Shown here piece by piece: positions 33,510 to 44,787 of a DNA stretch of 64,000 nt (position 1 is its first letter; every line of letters starts with the position of its first letter). The stretch comes from Eledone cirrhosa (Eukaryota > Mollusca > Cephalopoda > Octopoda > Eledonidae), in contig OZ024743.1 of assembly GCA_964016885.1 (NCBI GenBank), positions 169,235,333 through 169,299,332 on the forward strand, written 5' to 3'. A program made the translations under genes and the position numbers. A model generated the notes under the pieces. It was not told the origin of the DNA, made no database searches, and saw nothing but the letters and a program-made list of their open reading frames with translations.

Positions 33510-33912
33510 TGTAGCGAAACTACTTCATACCTTGCAACAACAATGATGCCTCCTCCTTATAAAACCTTCTGGTTCACCAGAGGGATAACTCTCTTGGACA
33601 GCAAGATGATAAGACCTTGGGAGTAGCTCCTGTATATTCCTTGTATTTTCCTGTAAAGAGGAACTAAATATTTATCAACTAGACATATTCTATATCTCGG
33701 GAATTGTTCTATTACGGTATGAGATATTCAACGTTTCCTGTTCTAGACAATATTTGCCTAGCTTCAACCTAATGGCCAGTAATTGCTTCATTTCTTATAT
33801 CCTCCTGTGTGTATAGAAATTCGACTTTCTAACAATAAATATGTGTTTATATCGAATTGAGTGTTAAAAAAGATAATTATTTATACATGGATGCCAGAAG
33901 CCTGTCGCTGTA
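33510..33912 (+). repeat. Gypsy 3' LTR with internal deletion
   Basis: It starts tgtagcgaaactac and ends cctgtcgctgta. Relative to the 5' LTR a block of about 50-60 bp is missing after aacaacaatg, where sequence resumes at cctcctccttataaaacc. Confidence 0.85.
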
Positions 33913-35170
33913 AGTAAAAGGTATTAATAAGGATTTGATTCGCTTTTCATTATACCAGGATTAGTGAATTTATGGTTGCACCAGCACCAGTGTTTTTAGC
34001 GTGACACCGTCACGTTAAAAGAAAAAAAAAATTGTGATATTTATCTATCATTATTTGTGTAAATTCCAATGAGAGAGTCTTGTATCTAAACCGACTCTCT
34101 CTCTATTGGTCAAAATTCAAAAAATTATAAAACCAAAAGAATATACATACATATCTAGAATTACATTATCTAACATATGTCTTTTTTCTGAAGTGATTGA
34201 GGTGTGATTTCAGGACGGTGAGGGTGGAAGGAGCTCGCCTTTCCAAGATCGATACAATAAATTAGTACTCTAGTACTGGGTTACATTTAATTAACTGCTG
34301 GTCTAAACAAACAACGGAGTAACTTGATAGAGAAGAGTCCAAATCCCTGGCTCACCTGTGAAATGACACCCTATTACTTATCAGTAGTAATCTCTATATC
34401 ACTGGAAACGTACACACGTAGGCGCAGGCACACACAATCACACGACCATGCACACATACACACACACACGTACACGTCTTATTCCTCTCTCTCTCACTCC
34501 CCCTCTCTCTCTTTCTCTCAAGAGAGCCTCATTGAAAAGAATAGCACTAAAGAAAATGAAGCCTGGGCGTATTGCTTATGCTGAATCAGTTTAACCTCGC
34601 TCTGCTTCAACTGATCATTCTGGCTACACGAGTAATCTTGTTTGAAATGGGTGGGTATTATACACACACGTGCGCGCGCACAGAATCACATTCATACATA
34701 AACAGACACATATATATCTCAAAGCATACACATCCACACATACAATAACATCCATGCCTGCACATACATGCATGCATGCAGAAATGCACACATATCTACC
34801 TAATTGATGTTGTTTAAATTCCAATGAGAGAGTCTTGTATCTATGTTAGAAACCGACTCTCTCTCTATTGATCAAAATTCATAAAATTATAAAACCAGAA
34901 CATACACACACACACTCACATACATACATACATACATACATACATACACACATACATACGTAAATACACACATACACACATCAGTCAACGCGATCAGTAG
35001 CACATTTTGGTGTCGGAGACTATTCATTAAATTTAAGATGAATACTATCTCCGACAGTAATGCCACAACTACAAGTCATATAACTGGATTTTCTTCTAAC
35101 TATATCCACTGAAGACACCTTTTATTCAAATTCGTAGAGATATTCGACTAAATACATAATTCATTTTACA
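33913..35170. repeat. Microsatellites and two copies of a hairpin-bearing dispersed repeat
   Basis: gagagagtc...gactctctc hairpins with flanking attccaat and aaaattataaaacca occur at 34052-34150 and 34805-34915; the second copy reaches back to about 34680. A third copy is at 41040-41270. CA/CT repeats (34410-34520) and (CATA)n (34915-34985) fill the rest. No gene is seen. Confidence 0.7.
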
Positions 35171-35189
35171 AGGATTTGCTACAAACAGC

Positions 35190-36062
35190 ATGGCTGAACA
35201 CAACATCAACAACAACAACATCAGTGGAATACCGAAGAAAGGTAAACAAAATTTATTCAGTTGTAGCTACAGAAGAAACCGAAATTATAAATCGCATTTC
35301 TCTTGGAGTTGCGAACTTAATGATGATTTATTTAATTGTTATAAAATGGCAAAAAACAATCCCTCCATTGGCTATATGAACAGAATGAAGCTACACTGGG
35401 ACGAAATACACCCAAAGCTAAATCACTTCACAGCGAAACAATTACGCCAACAAGCGACGTTTGTTGAACGTAAAAATAAGATAAATATTATTAATTGTAA
35501 GTTGCCCCACAACAAACATGGAATCAACAACACGTGCTACAGGTCGCCATGCTACTAGGCTTCCTAGAAACCAGGTCGGACGGTGCCTTGAAACAACTAT
35601 GCCTGTAAGAAATTTGACACCACGTGTACCATCTAAGTCTACCTCGAATGCTGGGGAAAAACGCTATCGATAATAATAATAATCGAAGAAATTTGACACC
35701 ACGTGTACCATCCGAGTCTACCTCGATAATTGTGGAAAATACTATCGATAATGATAATAATCAAAAGTATAAACAATAAAAATTTCCCTCAACGACATCT
35801 TCCAGAGAGAAATTAATTCATGTATAAACATTTCTCTTGCTGAACGTATTAAAACAACAATATTTAATTTAAAAAAAACAAATAATGAAATATTACGTGT
35901 TATTGACGAAATAGGGGATGAATATTTATAACGGATAAAAACCCCAACATTTTGGCAAATCAACGCCTGTTTATATGCCTTAGCAACGACAGTGAAGCAT
36001 TATCTTGGTGATAGCAGAGATATTAACAAGAACAAAACACCACCAAAAATACCATCATCTAT
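35190..36062 (+). pseudogene. N-terminal fragment of an R2-like LINE ORF
   Basis: ATG at 35190 opens MAEHNINNNNISG, then SWSCELNDDLFNCYKMAKNN, PSIGYMNRMKLHWDEIHP and LNHFTAKQLRQQATFVERK, which I recognise as the N-terminal module of a LINE lineage with CCHC and restriction-like endonuclease at the C-terminus. After 35560 the frame changes; from about 35810 the plus strand reads REINSCINISLAERIKTT and TFWQINACLYALATTVKHYL, part of the same N-terminus. It ends abruptly where another repeat starts (36063). It probably belongs with 38590-41028, split by later insertions. Confidence 0.55.
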
Positions 36063-36245
36063 AACTAAAATAGAGAATGTCTGTCTGTCTGTTAGCTCAC
36101 TAAAACTCAAGAACCACCCAACCGATTGTTTTCAAACTTTACACATGTAATACTTATAGTCCTGTGAGTGTTTTGAACAAAACAATTGCAAATTTTCAAT
36201 GCCCTAGGAACCGCATTAGGCGATTTATAATTCTTAGTGTTTCTT
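36063..36245. repeat. Unclassified dispersed repeat end (tctgtctgtctg start)
   Basis: gtctgtctgtctgttagctc, then acccaaccgattgttttcaaac and aggcgatttataattc. This wording recurs in many invertebrate repeats, but I cannot assign it to a class. It separates the R2-like fragment from the Tx1 fragment. Confidence 0.4.
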
Positions 36246-37104
36246 TTTAGATAGATAGATAGATATATTTCTTTATTAGCCACAGGGGCACAAAAGAAGG
36301 GGACAAATACAAAGGGGGAAGTTTACATACAATAAAAACGTGTAAAATGTTATCACAGATGGAATTTAAAAGTTAGTCGATTTTCCCCAATAGAGGGAGA
36401 CAGTTTATATGGGTAACACAGACCCCCGAAAAAAATGTGCAACCCTCATCTCCAGGAGTACGAAGAGCTTGTACTCCTTTCCTCTCCTCCTCCTTTTCCT
36501 CAACCTACAGGCTGATATAGAGAGAAGGCCCATTCACTCGGGCCATTCTCGCCACTTTCACCCACCTTTCATAAAACTTGCTGGGGTACAGCACCTCTCT
36601 CTCCATCCTGATTCTTCTTCCAAAGTGGTATTTGAAAAAAAGAATCAGTTGTTGGCCGGAGAGAAAGGTGTCTGACCTCAGCCCTTTCAACCTTGTCCAC
36701 CATACAACCTCTTTCGCCATAGCTATCACACAAAGGAAAACCGCCTCTCCTTCGTTTTTGAAGGAGGGTGGCGGTTTGATCATGACAATGGACTCGGTGG
36801 TCAACTGGATTGGTCCCACCCGCGACAATAGTCGTTCCACATAGCCCCACAGGTCAGTGACGCCCGGGCAGTGTATGAATGCGTGCGCGACGGTTTCTTC
36901 GTCTCGCACGCACCTCGGACAGATCTTTTTTGCAGGGTCCCTGCCCGGGCGCCCATGTCTGTAGAGCTTGTCTCGAACTGGTAGAGCTCCTCGGTAGCAC
37001 TGCCAGGCCAGGGACTTTTGGAAGTTGTCCATCGGTCCCGGGCGGAAGGTCCTACCGAACAGACTGGCCAGTTCATCTTCCTCCACGCCTAGAGTTTCAC
37101 CGAA
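36246..37104 (-). pseudogene. Tx1-like LINE 3' fragment, minus strand (copy 3)
   Basis: The frame 37086-36505 reads MDNFQKSLAWQCYRGALPVR, DKLYRHGRPGRDPAKKICPRC, ETVAHAFIHCP (CCHC: C-x2-C-x8-H-x4-C, complete here), MAKEVVWWTRLKGL and WVKVARMARVNGPSL. This is the C-terminus of the element seen at 20470-25705 and the cleanest of the three copies. The 3' end reads gtggctaataaagaaat then (GATA)n. It is 5' truncated at about 37104, where GATA repeats recur. Confidence 0.88.
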
Positions 37105-37179
37105 GATAGATAGATATAACGTCGCGCCCTTATAATATCTGTCTGTATGTCTGGCTGTCTACATTACGTCATTATGACG

Positions 37180-37232
37180 CGATCAGTGTGTGTGTATATA
37201 TGTATATATAGTGTGTGTATATATATATATAT
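37180..37232. repeat. TG/TA microsatellite
   Basis: tgtgtgtatatatgtatatatag-type repeats ending at 37232, about 70 bp before the tandem hammerhead repeat. Confidence 0.85.
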
Positions 37233-37340
37233 TCTTATGCCAGGGAACGTCTTCACGAACGAAAGTATCGTCTTGCTGTTTTCTTTCGGTTGTAACGTTT
37301 TTCGAAATATTTACTTCTGCGTTCACAGATTGATTTTTTT

Positions 37341-37391
37341 AGTTTCAGAAGATCCCGTTAAGGGTGAAAGCAGCGATTCTTTGCTTAAATT
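37341..37391 (+). ncRNA. Hammerhead-like motif, unit 1
   Basis: Stem I strand AGTTT (37341-37345) pairs with AAATT (37387-37391), with one wobble. The core reads CAGAAGA (37346-37352) instead of CUGANGA, a single change at U4. Stem II is CCC(gttaa)GGG, with U opposite U next to the core. GAAA lies at 37366-37369. Stem III is AGCA with TGCT over a 9-nt loop, and the cleavage base is T (37386). The U4 change should lower or abolish activity. Confidence 0.5.
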
Positions 37392-37571
37392 TTAATATGT
37401 ACTTTTTGCATACACAAAAACAATTTTAATATGATATTTTTGCATACACAAAAACAAAATATAAACAAACAAGTCCGGCGATTACATATTCACATGCATC
37501 ACTGACATATTTTTGCATACACAAAAAGATGTCGAAATATTTACTTCTGCGTTCACAGATTGATTTTTTTT

Positions 37572-37622
37572 AGTTTCAGAAGAACCCGCTAAGGGGGAAA
37601 GCAGCGATTCTTTGCTTAAACT
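37572..37622 (+). ncRNA. Hammerhead-like motif, unit 2
   Basis: Same fold as unit 1, 231 bp downstream. Stem I AGTTT (37572-37576) with AAACT (37618-37622) pairs 5 of 5. Core CAGAAGA (37577-37583), stem II CCC(gctaa)GGG, GAAA (37597-37600), stem III AGCA/TGCT, cleavage base T (37617). Base changes between units mostly keep pairing (aaatt to aaact in stem I). Confidence 0.5.
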
Positions 37623-37644
37623 GTAATCTGTTATTTTAATATAT

Positions 37645-37895
37645 ATCATCATCATCAGGTCGAGCTTGCTCGGCTTTCTACGACACGTTTCCTCCATCCA
37701 TCTCTGTCTCTCATAGCATTTGCCAGTTCTTCCGCAGTGCATCCAGTATCGTCCTCAAGCTGCTTGACGTATGTCTTCTTGGGACGACCAGCATTTCTTG
37801 CTCCATGAGATGGACTCCATAACAACACATCACCTGCTATTTCTTCTTTGCCGCGCCAACAGTGGCCAGCAAATCTGAGTCTCTGTCCACGTATT
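37645..37895 (-). pseudogene. RTE-type LINE 3' end
   Basis: The minus strand reads RLRFAGHCWRGKEEIAGD, VLLWSPSHGARNAGRPKKT and YVKQLEDDTGCTAEELANAM, followed by RDRDGWRKRVVESRASST and a stop at 37655. A (GAT)n tail ends the element. The order and wording are those of the C-terminus of RTE/CFDP2-type LINEs. The upstream part of the same ORF continues on the opposite strand (next entry). Confidence 0.85.
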
Positions 37896-37995
37896 GACCT
37901 GGGTAGCTATATCGCCTCCACAGAACATGATGTTAACATCAGACTGGGAAAAGCCTGGGGAGCATTGAATGCAATGGAAAAGATATGGAAATTAA
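37896..37995 (+). pseudogene. Inverted 5' segment of the same RTE-type LINE
   Basis: The plus strand reads LGSYIASTEHDVNIRLGKAW followed by GALNAMEKIWK, a block that normally lies about 80-90 residues upstream of RLRFAGHCW in this protein. It is joined in reverse orientation to the minus-strand 3' piece at about 37895 and ends at (TA)n (37995). This is the pattern of twin-priming 5' inversion. Confidence 0.75.
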
Positions 37996-38238
37996 TATAT
38001 ATAAATATATATATATAGAGAGAGAGAGAATGTTTAAGTATCGAGAGAGAGAAAAAAAGAAGAGATAAGCGATATATATATTTAGTTGCCAATAGTTTGT
38101 GCAAATGTGCTCAATACTTATGCCTACAGGGTTAAATATTAGAAGCGTTAATATTTAGTGGGCGAGAATATAAGCAGAGCGGTTACAAGTGGAATGAATA
38201 CAAAGGAGAATATACCGTTAAAAGATGTTTATATAACA
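37996..38238. other. PLE-tail-like non-coding sequence
   Basis: A TA run and gagaga repeats (37998-38060), then AT-rich sequence that would lie 3' of the minus-strand ribozyme motif. No gene is seen. Confidence 0.4.
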
Positions 38239-38283
38239 ATGCACCTACGTACGTTTCGCCCAAAAGTGGCTTCTCAAGGGCAT
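38239..38283 (-). ncRNA. Hammerhead-like motif with U3-A8 core
   Basis: On the minus strand: ATGCCC, core TTGAGAA, stem II GCC(acttttg)GGC with the usual G-C next to the core, GAAA, stem III as palindrome ACGTACGT, cleavage base A, then GGTGCAT. Stem I pairs ATGCCC with GG(U)GCAT, six pairs with one bulged U. The core differs from CUGANGA at positions 3 and 8, which pair with each other in the folded ribozyme. Confidence 0.45.
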
Positions 38284-38589
38284 AGAAAACAAAAAAAAAT
38301 GATCTAACGCGATCCAGGAGGGGTTTTAAGGTTAAATTTACATCAGAGTTCATTCTTCGTTTAAGTACATGTGTTGTTACTGCCACAGAGCAAGGGGAGT
38401 AACTCCGGCCGGTGCTTGAATAATCTTCTCCCACTGCTTTTTTACCCGTTCACATGATGGTGTTTTGCGTTATTATTTTGTGGGTGCTGCTTTACTAATG
38501 CCTGTTTGAGCCGGGTCTGGGATGTATATTTAGTTCACAGATGTTTGTTTGCGCCGCCTGCCCACCGGAGTGTTATGGTTTGGGCAGAA
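38284..38589. other. Gap, nothing recognised
   Basis: No supported frame. It may be PLE 3' UTR on the minus strand up to about 38440. Confidence 0.4.
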
Positions 38590-41028
38590 AGACATAGATT
38601 CCTTTTGGAGAAAAATATGGGGTGAAAAGAAGAATTTCAACTAAGATGCAGTGTGGCGAAAAGAAATCCAAAAGAACTATTGCTCCTACACTTCAGCAAA
38701 AACATACGAAATAAGTGAGGGTACTCTGAGACTGTGATAGGAAAACTCCAAGATAAGAAAACACCAGGGAGAGACATGATTGTCGGCTGCTGGTACAAAA
38801 AAACTGATATTCTATCGGAGGTATCTTACCGACCTCTACCAACAAGTTCTTAAGGGAGATACACTTATACCAGAATGGTTGACATTAGCACAAACATTAC
38901 TGGTCCCCAAGAACAAAGACACCCACCTGGCAAAAAACTACAGACCCATTGCGTGTCAGAACCTGATGTATAAGATGTTTACAGCCTGCCTGAACCTATT
39001 CCTCCAAGATCACTGTGACAATAATAACATCATCACAGATGAACAAGCAGCTGGAAAGAAAGGGGTTTGGGGATGTGCTGAACAACTCCTAATCAACAAA
39101 ACTGCGATGTCGGAGGTGCGACAAGTTAGGAAGAAAATATGGCTACAGTCTGGCTGGACTACAGGAAAGCTTTCGATTCTGTTCCCCACTCTTGGATGAT
39201 AGAGGCCCTCCGACTTGCTAAAGTCCCAGACATTATTATCAGAGCCATATAGAAGCTGTCTTCTTCTTGGGCTACTATCCTAAAGTTAAAGACAGAGAAA
39301 GAGGACTCTATTTTCACTGATAAAATAAAATATTGCAGGGGTATATTTCAGGGAGACTGTCTCTCTGTGATATTATTCATCCTGTCATTAAACTCTTGTC
39401 CTTTCTGCTCAAGAAATGGGAATGATACATCATTGGCTCACAGGAGGACAGAAATACGAACCTAACCCATAATCTATTTGTGGATGATCTGAAACTCTAT
39501 GCCAAGAACATGGATGGGATGAAGAAAAATCTGGACCTGGTTACAACATTCTCAAAGGATATAGGAATGGAGCTTGGCCAAGATAAATGGTCATATATGA
39601 CTGTAAAGCGGGGGAAAACAACAACCCAATCTAGCAACATTTGTATCAATGGCCTAACTGTTTCACCAATATCTGATGAGAACTGCTACAGATACCTGGG
39701 GATAGATGAGAACATATCCTATAATGGCATCTGTAATAAGGAACGCGTAACCAGGGAATACTACACCCGATTAAGAAAGATATGGTCATTGGAACTCTCT
39801 GCGCAAAACAAAACAGTGGCTCCCAATGTGTTTGCTGTGCCTGTCTTAACACCAACTTTTGGAATACTCAATTGGACGATAGACGAAATCCGAGCGAAAA
39901 ATACTAAACACCACCGGAAGCTTCCTCATCAACAGTGACATAGACCGCCTTTACTTGAAATGTAAGCAGGAAGGCAGAAGCCTAACATCAGTCTAGACAA
40001 CATTTGAATGTCGCATCATATCCCTCCGACAACATCTACGAATCTCAAAGCGTAGGAGCCCGTCTCTCGAGCAAGTCTATCTGCATGAAACAGATAAGAT
40101 CATGAGAGTTGGGAAGGAACTCCTCGAGAGGTATTCCCTGTGTGATAATCAAAAACTCACACCCAGAGAAGTCGCTCAGCAGTATCGCAGTGAATCCATG
40201 GATGAAAAACTGCATACTTATCAGCAAAAAATCATGCATGGATATGTTGCCAGGAAGCTCTACAGTGAGAGTAATGTAAATAAATAAAGTAGTCTATCTT
40301 GGAACAACAACCGCTATATTGGCTCCAACTTTGAAGGATACGCCTTTGCAATCCAAGAACAGGAAATCAACATGAAATACCTGATTCACAAAAGAGATAG
40401 GGATGCAGGCAAAACACCTAAATGTGATAACAAGTGCAGACACTGCAGAATTAACATCGAAGATGTCACCCATGCCATAGGCAGCTGTCCAAAGATGTCA
40501 TTGCGGTTCTATCTACCTATGAGGCATGATGTAGTGGCCAAAACACTGTACAATGCAATCCGTAGAAAAGATAGCCCCGATAATAAACACATTAAAAGCT
40601 ACAGCAATGTGGAAGACATACATATACATAATATGAAAGAATACTGGTGGAATGTTCCAGTAAAAACCCCAATAAAATGCAGGCATAACAGACCAGAAAT
40701 AATGATATGGGACAGGGAAAAGAAGCCATGCACAGTAGTGGAAGTTAGCTGTCCAGCAGATGCCAATATAATATCAAAGATTAGCGAAAAGGAGAATATT
40801 TATGCAGAACTGATGAGAAATCTGCAGATACTCCACCCTGATTATACCTTCAGATTTATGCCTGTAACTATTGGGGCACTGGAATATGTTAGTAACTGCC
40901 TCAATACAAATATTGAGAAGTTGGGCTTCACAGGACCAGAAAAAACACAACTAGTTAGGAAATTACAAGTACAATCCATTAATGGAACAGTAAAAATATG
41001 TAAAACATTCCAAAGATTTTGCATCTAA
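38590..41028 (+). pseudogene. R2-like LINE: RT, CCHC finger and restriction-like endonuclease, broken
   Basis: Starts near FWRKIWGEKKNFN (38610). RT pieces: AKNYRPIACQNLMYKMFTAC (38935), a motif A region in broken frames (39150-39200), a motif B region near 39340 (GVYFRETVSL in the wrong frame) and LFVDDLKLYAKN (39475, both Asp kept). Then RYLGIDENISYNG, and the C-terminus as one clean frame, 40372-41028. That frame holds CRHCRINIEDVTHAIGSC (C-x2-C-x8-H-x4-C) and RPEIMIWDREKKPCTVVEVS, the endonuclease block in which the usual PD is PE. VEVSCPADANI and K/E residues follow as in R2-group enzymes. Frameshifts and stops disable the RT half. Confidence 0.8.
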
Positions 41029-41320
41029 TAACTGCATATACACATGTACAGATATTAAGCATATACACATGCACATATACAACTCAAAACGTACACATCC
41101 AGACATACAATAACATCCATACTGGCACATACATGCATGCAGACATGCAGACATATCTACCTAGATGATGTTCTGTAAATTCCAATGAGAGAGTCTTGTG
41201 TCTAAGTTAGAAACCGACTCTCTCTATTGGCAAAAATTTGTGAAATTATAAAACCAGAAGAACATACATATATATACACATTCTCATACAGACACACATA
41301 CATACACACATACACGCTTA
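41029..41320. repeat. Third copy of the hairpin-bearing dispersed repeat
   Basis: acaataacatccat, tgcatgcagaNatg, acatatctacctaNNtgatgtt and attccaatgagagagtcttg match 34680-34915 in the same order. The hairpin gagagagtc/gactctctc and aaattataaaaccaga follow, then (CATA)n. Confidence 0.7.
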
Positions 41321-41706
41321 CATGGTGGCTGCCAACTCGTTTTCGAGTACGGCCACTACTTTATATCCATGTAGGAGAACCCCAACTGATGCGCTGAACG
41401 AGTTTGACTTTTTAGTCCAGCCAGCGACTTGAAAACTCTGGTACAAACACTACACTTGTTACAGTTACTGACACATAGTGCTGGGCCCATGGTACCATGT
41501 GATGACAAGTGCAGAGAGATCTCCAGATATAAAGCAATGCCTGTGCCGTGAAGCTTTTATAGTGAGCAAAGGCACTGCACAAAGCCAGTCCCACTCTCTT
41601 AACCAAGATGATATTTACCAAAAAGAAGAACAAGTCAACATCAGTGGATACCATCAGGGTTGCAGGTTTTCCTTCTCCTAGAATTCTGCCTTGACAAAGG
41701 TTAAGG
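41321..41706. repeat. Dispersed repeat of about 390 bp, copy 1
   Basis: It matches 62630-63025 nearly base for base, from acatggtggctgccaactcg to ctgccttgacaaagg. The minus strand of both copies keeps an 80-codon frame (41654-41412), but the frame has no motif and may be chance. Microsatellites flank both copies. Class unknown. Confidence 0.8.
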
Positions 41707-41880
41707 GGTCATCTCTCACGCTTACATACATACATACATACATATATACATACATATATACACACATACACACTCATAAAGACACATACATACACACATA
41801 CATACACACATACATACACACATACACACACACATACATTCAAACATACATACAATCATACATACATATATCAGTACCAT
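41707..41880. repeat. (CATA)n/(CACA)n microsatellite
   Basis: catacata and cacacata runs between the dispersed repeat and a short unique stretch. Confidence 0.9.
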
Positions 41881-42194
41881 GATATTACTGCCGTTAACGT
41901 GACAATATCAACACTACTATCACCAACACCGACACCCTCACTGAAACCACACCTCCACCACCACAACCATCAACATTACAAGTGCCCACAACACCAGCCA
42001 GGCCACGCTGGTAACACTACAACCACTACTACCACCAATACAACCACCACCACAAACACCACCAATGTGGTTACACATATTCACCGCCACTGCTGGTATT
42101 GAGTAAGACTCCATCACGATCATTAGTTCTAATATTATTTGTAAGCACTTCCACTGAAAATGTAAGAATATTACCGCCACCATCTAAACAACTA

Positions 42195-42205
42195 CCACCA
42201 CCACC

Positions 42206-42290
<85 letters not shown>

Positions 42291-42349
42291 AGTTCGCTGA
42301 CCGAAATCCGTGGATGTATCAGTGTGAACAGGATTATATAAAATATGCC

Positions 42350-42415
<66 letters not shown>

Positions 42416-42425
42416 GGTGGTAGTG
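42195..42425. repeat. Inverted trinucleotide microsatellites (ACC)n(ACT)n ... (AGT)n(GGT)n
   Basis: An (ACC) run then an (ACT) run ending at about 42289, a 60-bp unique spacer, then an (AGT) run from about 42350 passing into (GGT). The two blocks are reverse complements in the same outer-to-inner order and can form a hairpin of roughly 75-90 bp. Confidence 0.85.
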
Positions 42426-42479
42426 GTGGTGATGGTGGTGGAATGGTGATGTTTGTGGTGGTATTTAGATTATATATTA

Positions 42480-43679
42480 AATAATCACTTTTGGGTGTGT
42501 CAGTTTCTCGCGCTTTTAAACAACATTTGTTGAAAGCTGTTCTTTTTGAACTGATATTGGCATAATCGGTTGAGCATCAGACAAAATGCCATACTTCTTT
42601 TTGTGTTCTCAATTAAAATCCCACTGAAGCCGATTGAAAGACAAATCAGTCATGTATTGGTTCAATTACGCTTAATATATCTGATCGTGTACTTATAAAT
42701 CATTATGTAGAGAGCAGATATAATTGTGTGGCTGAAAAGTTTGCTTCCTAACCAAGTGATTCTGAATTTCATAACCGATCCCACTGCGTTTCTCTTTGTA
42801 AATCCAGGCTGACTAATTCATTGTGAGTGACATTTGGGAGATAGATACTGTGAGGCAAGCCAGAACAAATTCCGCAATGAATTGCGTTTTACGCTCGAAC
42901 GTCTCTCATATTTCACCACCTAATATGTCGTGGGTGTGAGAAAGACAGTGAGAGAGGGGGGGAGAAGAGGGGGGGGGGATAGGGGAAAAGGGTGACAGAG
43001 AGACACCTTATCAGTAATTTCTCAATTAGCCGAGTCTTTTCTAGTTTTGTTAAACTGATTTTCACAAAACGAGAAAGAATATAACTTAGCTAATTCAGAA
43101 AGTACAATTACAAGATATTAATTTCAGCGTGGAAATATGCAAAACATTTAAACCAGTAATAGGTACATTAGGTATACAAATGAACGTATATATATAGCGG
43201 GGTGAATAGTAGTGTGGATAGTTGGTTATGTTGTGGTGTTGATTCATTTATTGCATGTCTGCTCACTTGTAGATTGTTGAGTGTTGTGGTCGCTGTTGAC
43301 AGTGTGACCAGAGATTGCGTGTGTGCAAGTAAGTGAGTAAGTGTTCATTTAGATGATGATGATATAATGGTTCCTCAATCACGCAGGAAATGAAATATAT
43401 AAAAAAAAACACTATAACACAAAGCCGCTATATTACTATTTATTGAATATAGCTTACGCCGAAGCTGTATGAAAATACACTAAGAGCAAATGAGCAAATA
43501 AACACAGATGAATTGTGTGACGTTATTTGTCAAGATGTGCGTGCGTTTTCTGTTTGTTTGTAAAAGTATTAAAGTTACTAAAACTTCATTGGTGTGCTGA
43601 ACTTCGTTGGCTTGGTCGAGAGAGAGAGAGAGAGAGTAAGTAAGACCAAAAGGGTCTGTTCTGTGTAAAACAATAAACT
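42480..43679. other. AT-rich non-coding stretch
   Basis: Contains a G/A-rich run (42950-42990) and (GA)n (43618-43637). No frame over 65 codons carries a motif. Confidence 0.55.

Positions 43680-44787
<1,108 letters not shown>

Larger units (their letters stand above)
29097..33912 (+). mobile_element. Ty3/Gypsy LTR retrotransposon, both LTRs, coding region broken
   Basis: Two direct LTRs flank gag, protease, RT, RNase H and integrase in Ty3/Gypsy order (integrase last). No envelope gene is seen. Multiple stops and frameshifts, one catalytic substitution in RT and clear LTR divergence show an old, dead copy. I could not find a convincing target-site duplication: tcgag precedes the 5' LTR and agtaa follows the 3' LTR. 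Both LTRs are followed by agtaaaag, so the LTR end may lie a few bases further right. Confidence 0.9.
37303..37640 (+). mobile_element. Retrozyme-like tandem repeat (230-bp unit, about 1.5 copies)
   Basis: cgaaatatttacttctgcg starts at 37303 and again at 37533. The units share about 95-105 bp containing a hammerhead-like motif. The sequence between carries three tttttgcatacacaaaaa blocks (about 37403, 37435, 37508). No protein is encoded. Small non-coding repeats with a hammerhead in each direct unit are known in animals as retrozymes and give circular RNAs. Membership here is inferred from the layout. Confidence 0.55.

Noticed and set aside
29097..33912. Endogenous retrovirus with envelope
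   Set aside because: Integrase is followed directly by non-coding sequence and the 3' LTR; no envelope-like frame exists, so it is a plain Ty3/Gypsy element.
41412..41654. 80-codon frame in the dispersed repeat (also 62723-62965)
   Set aside because: It is conserved only because the whole repeat is nearly identical; there is no motif and no sign of coding selection from two copies.
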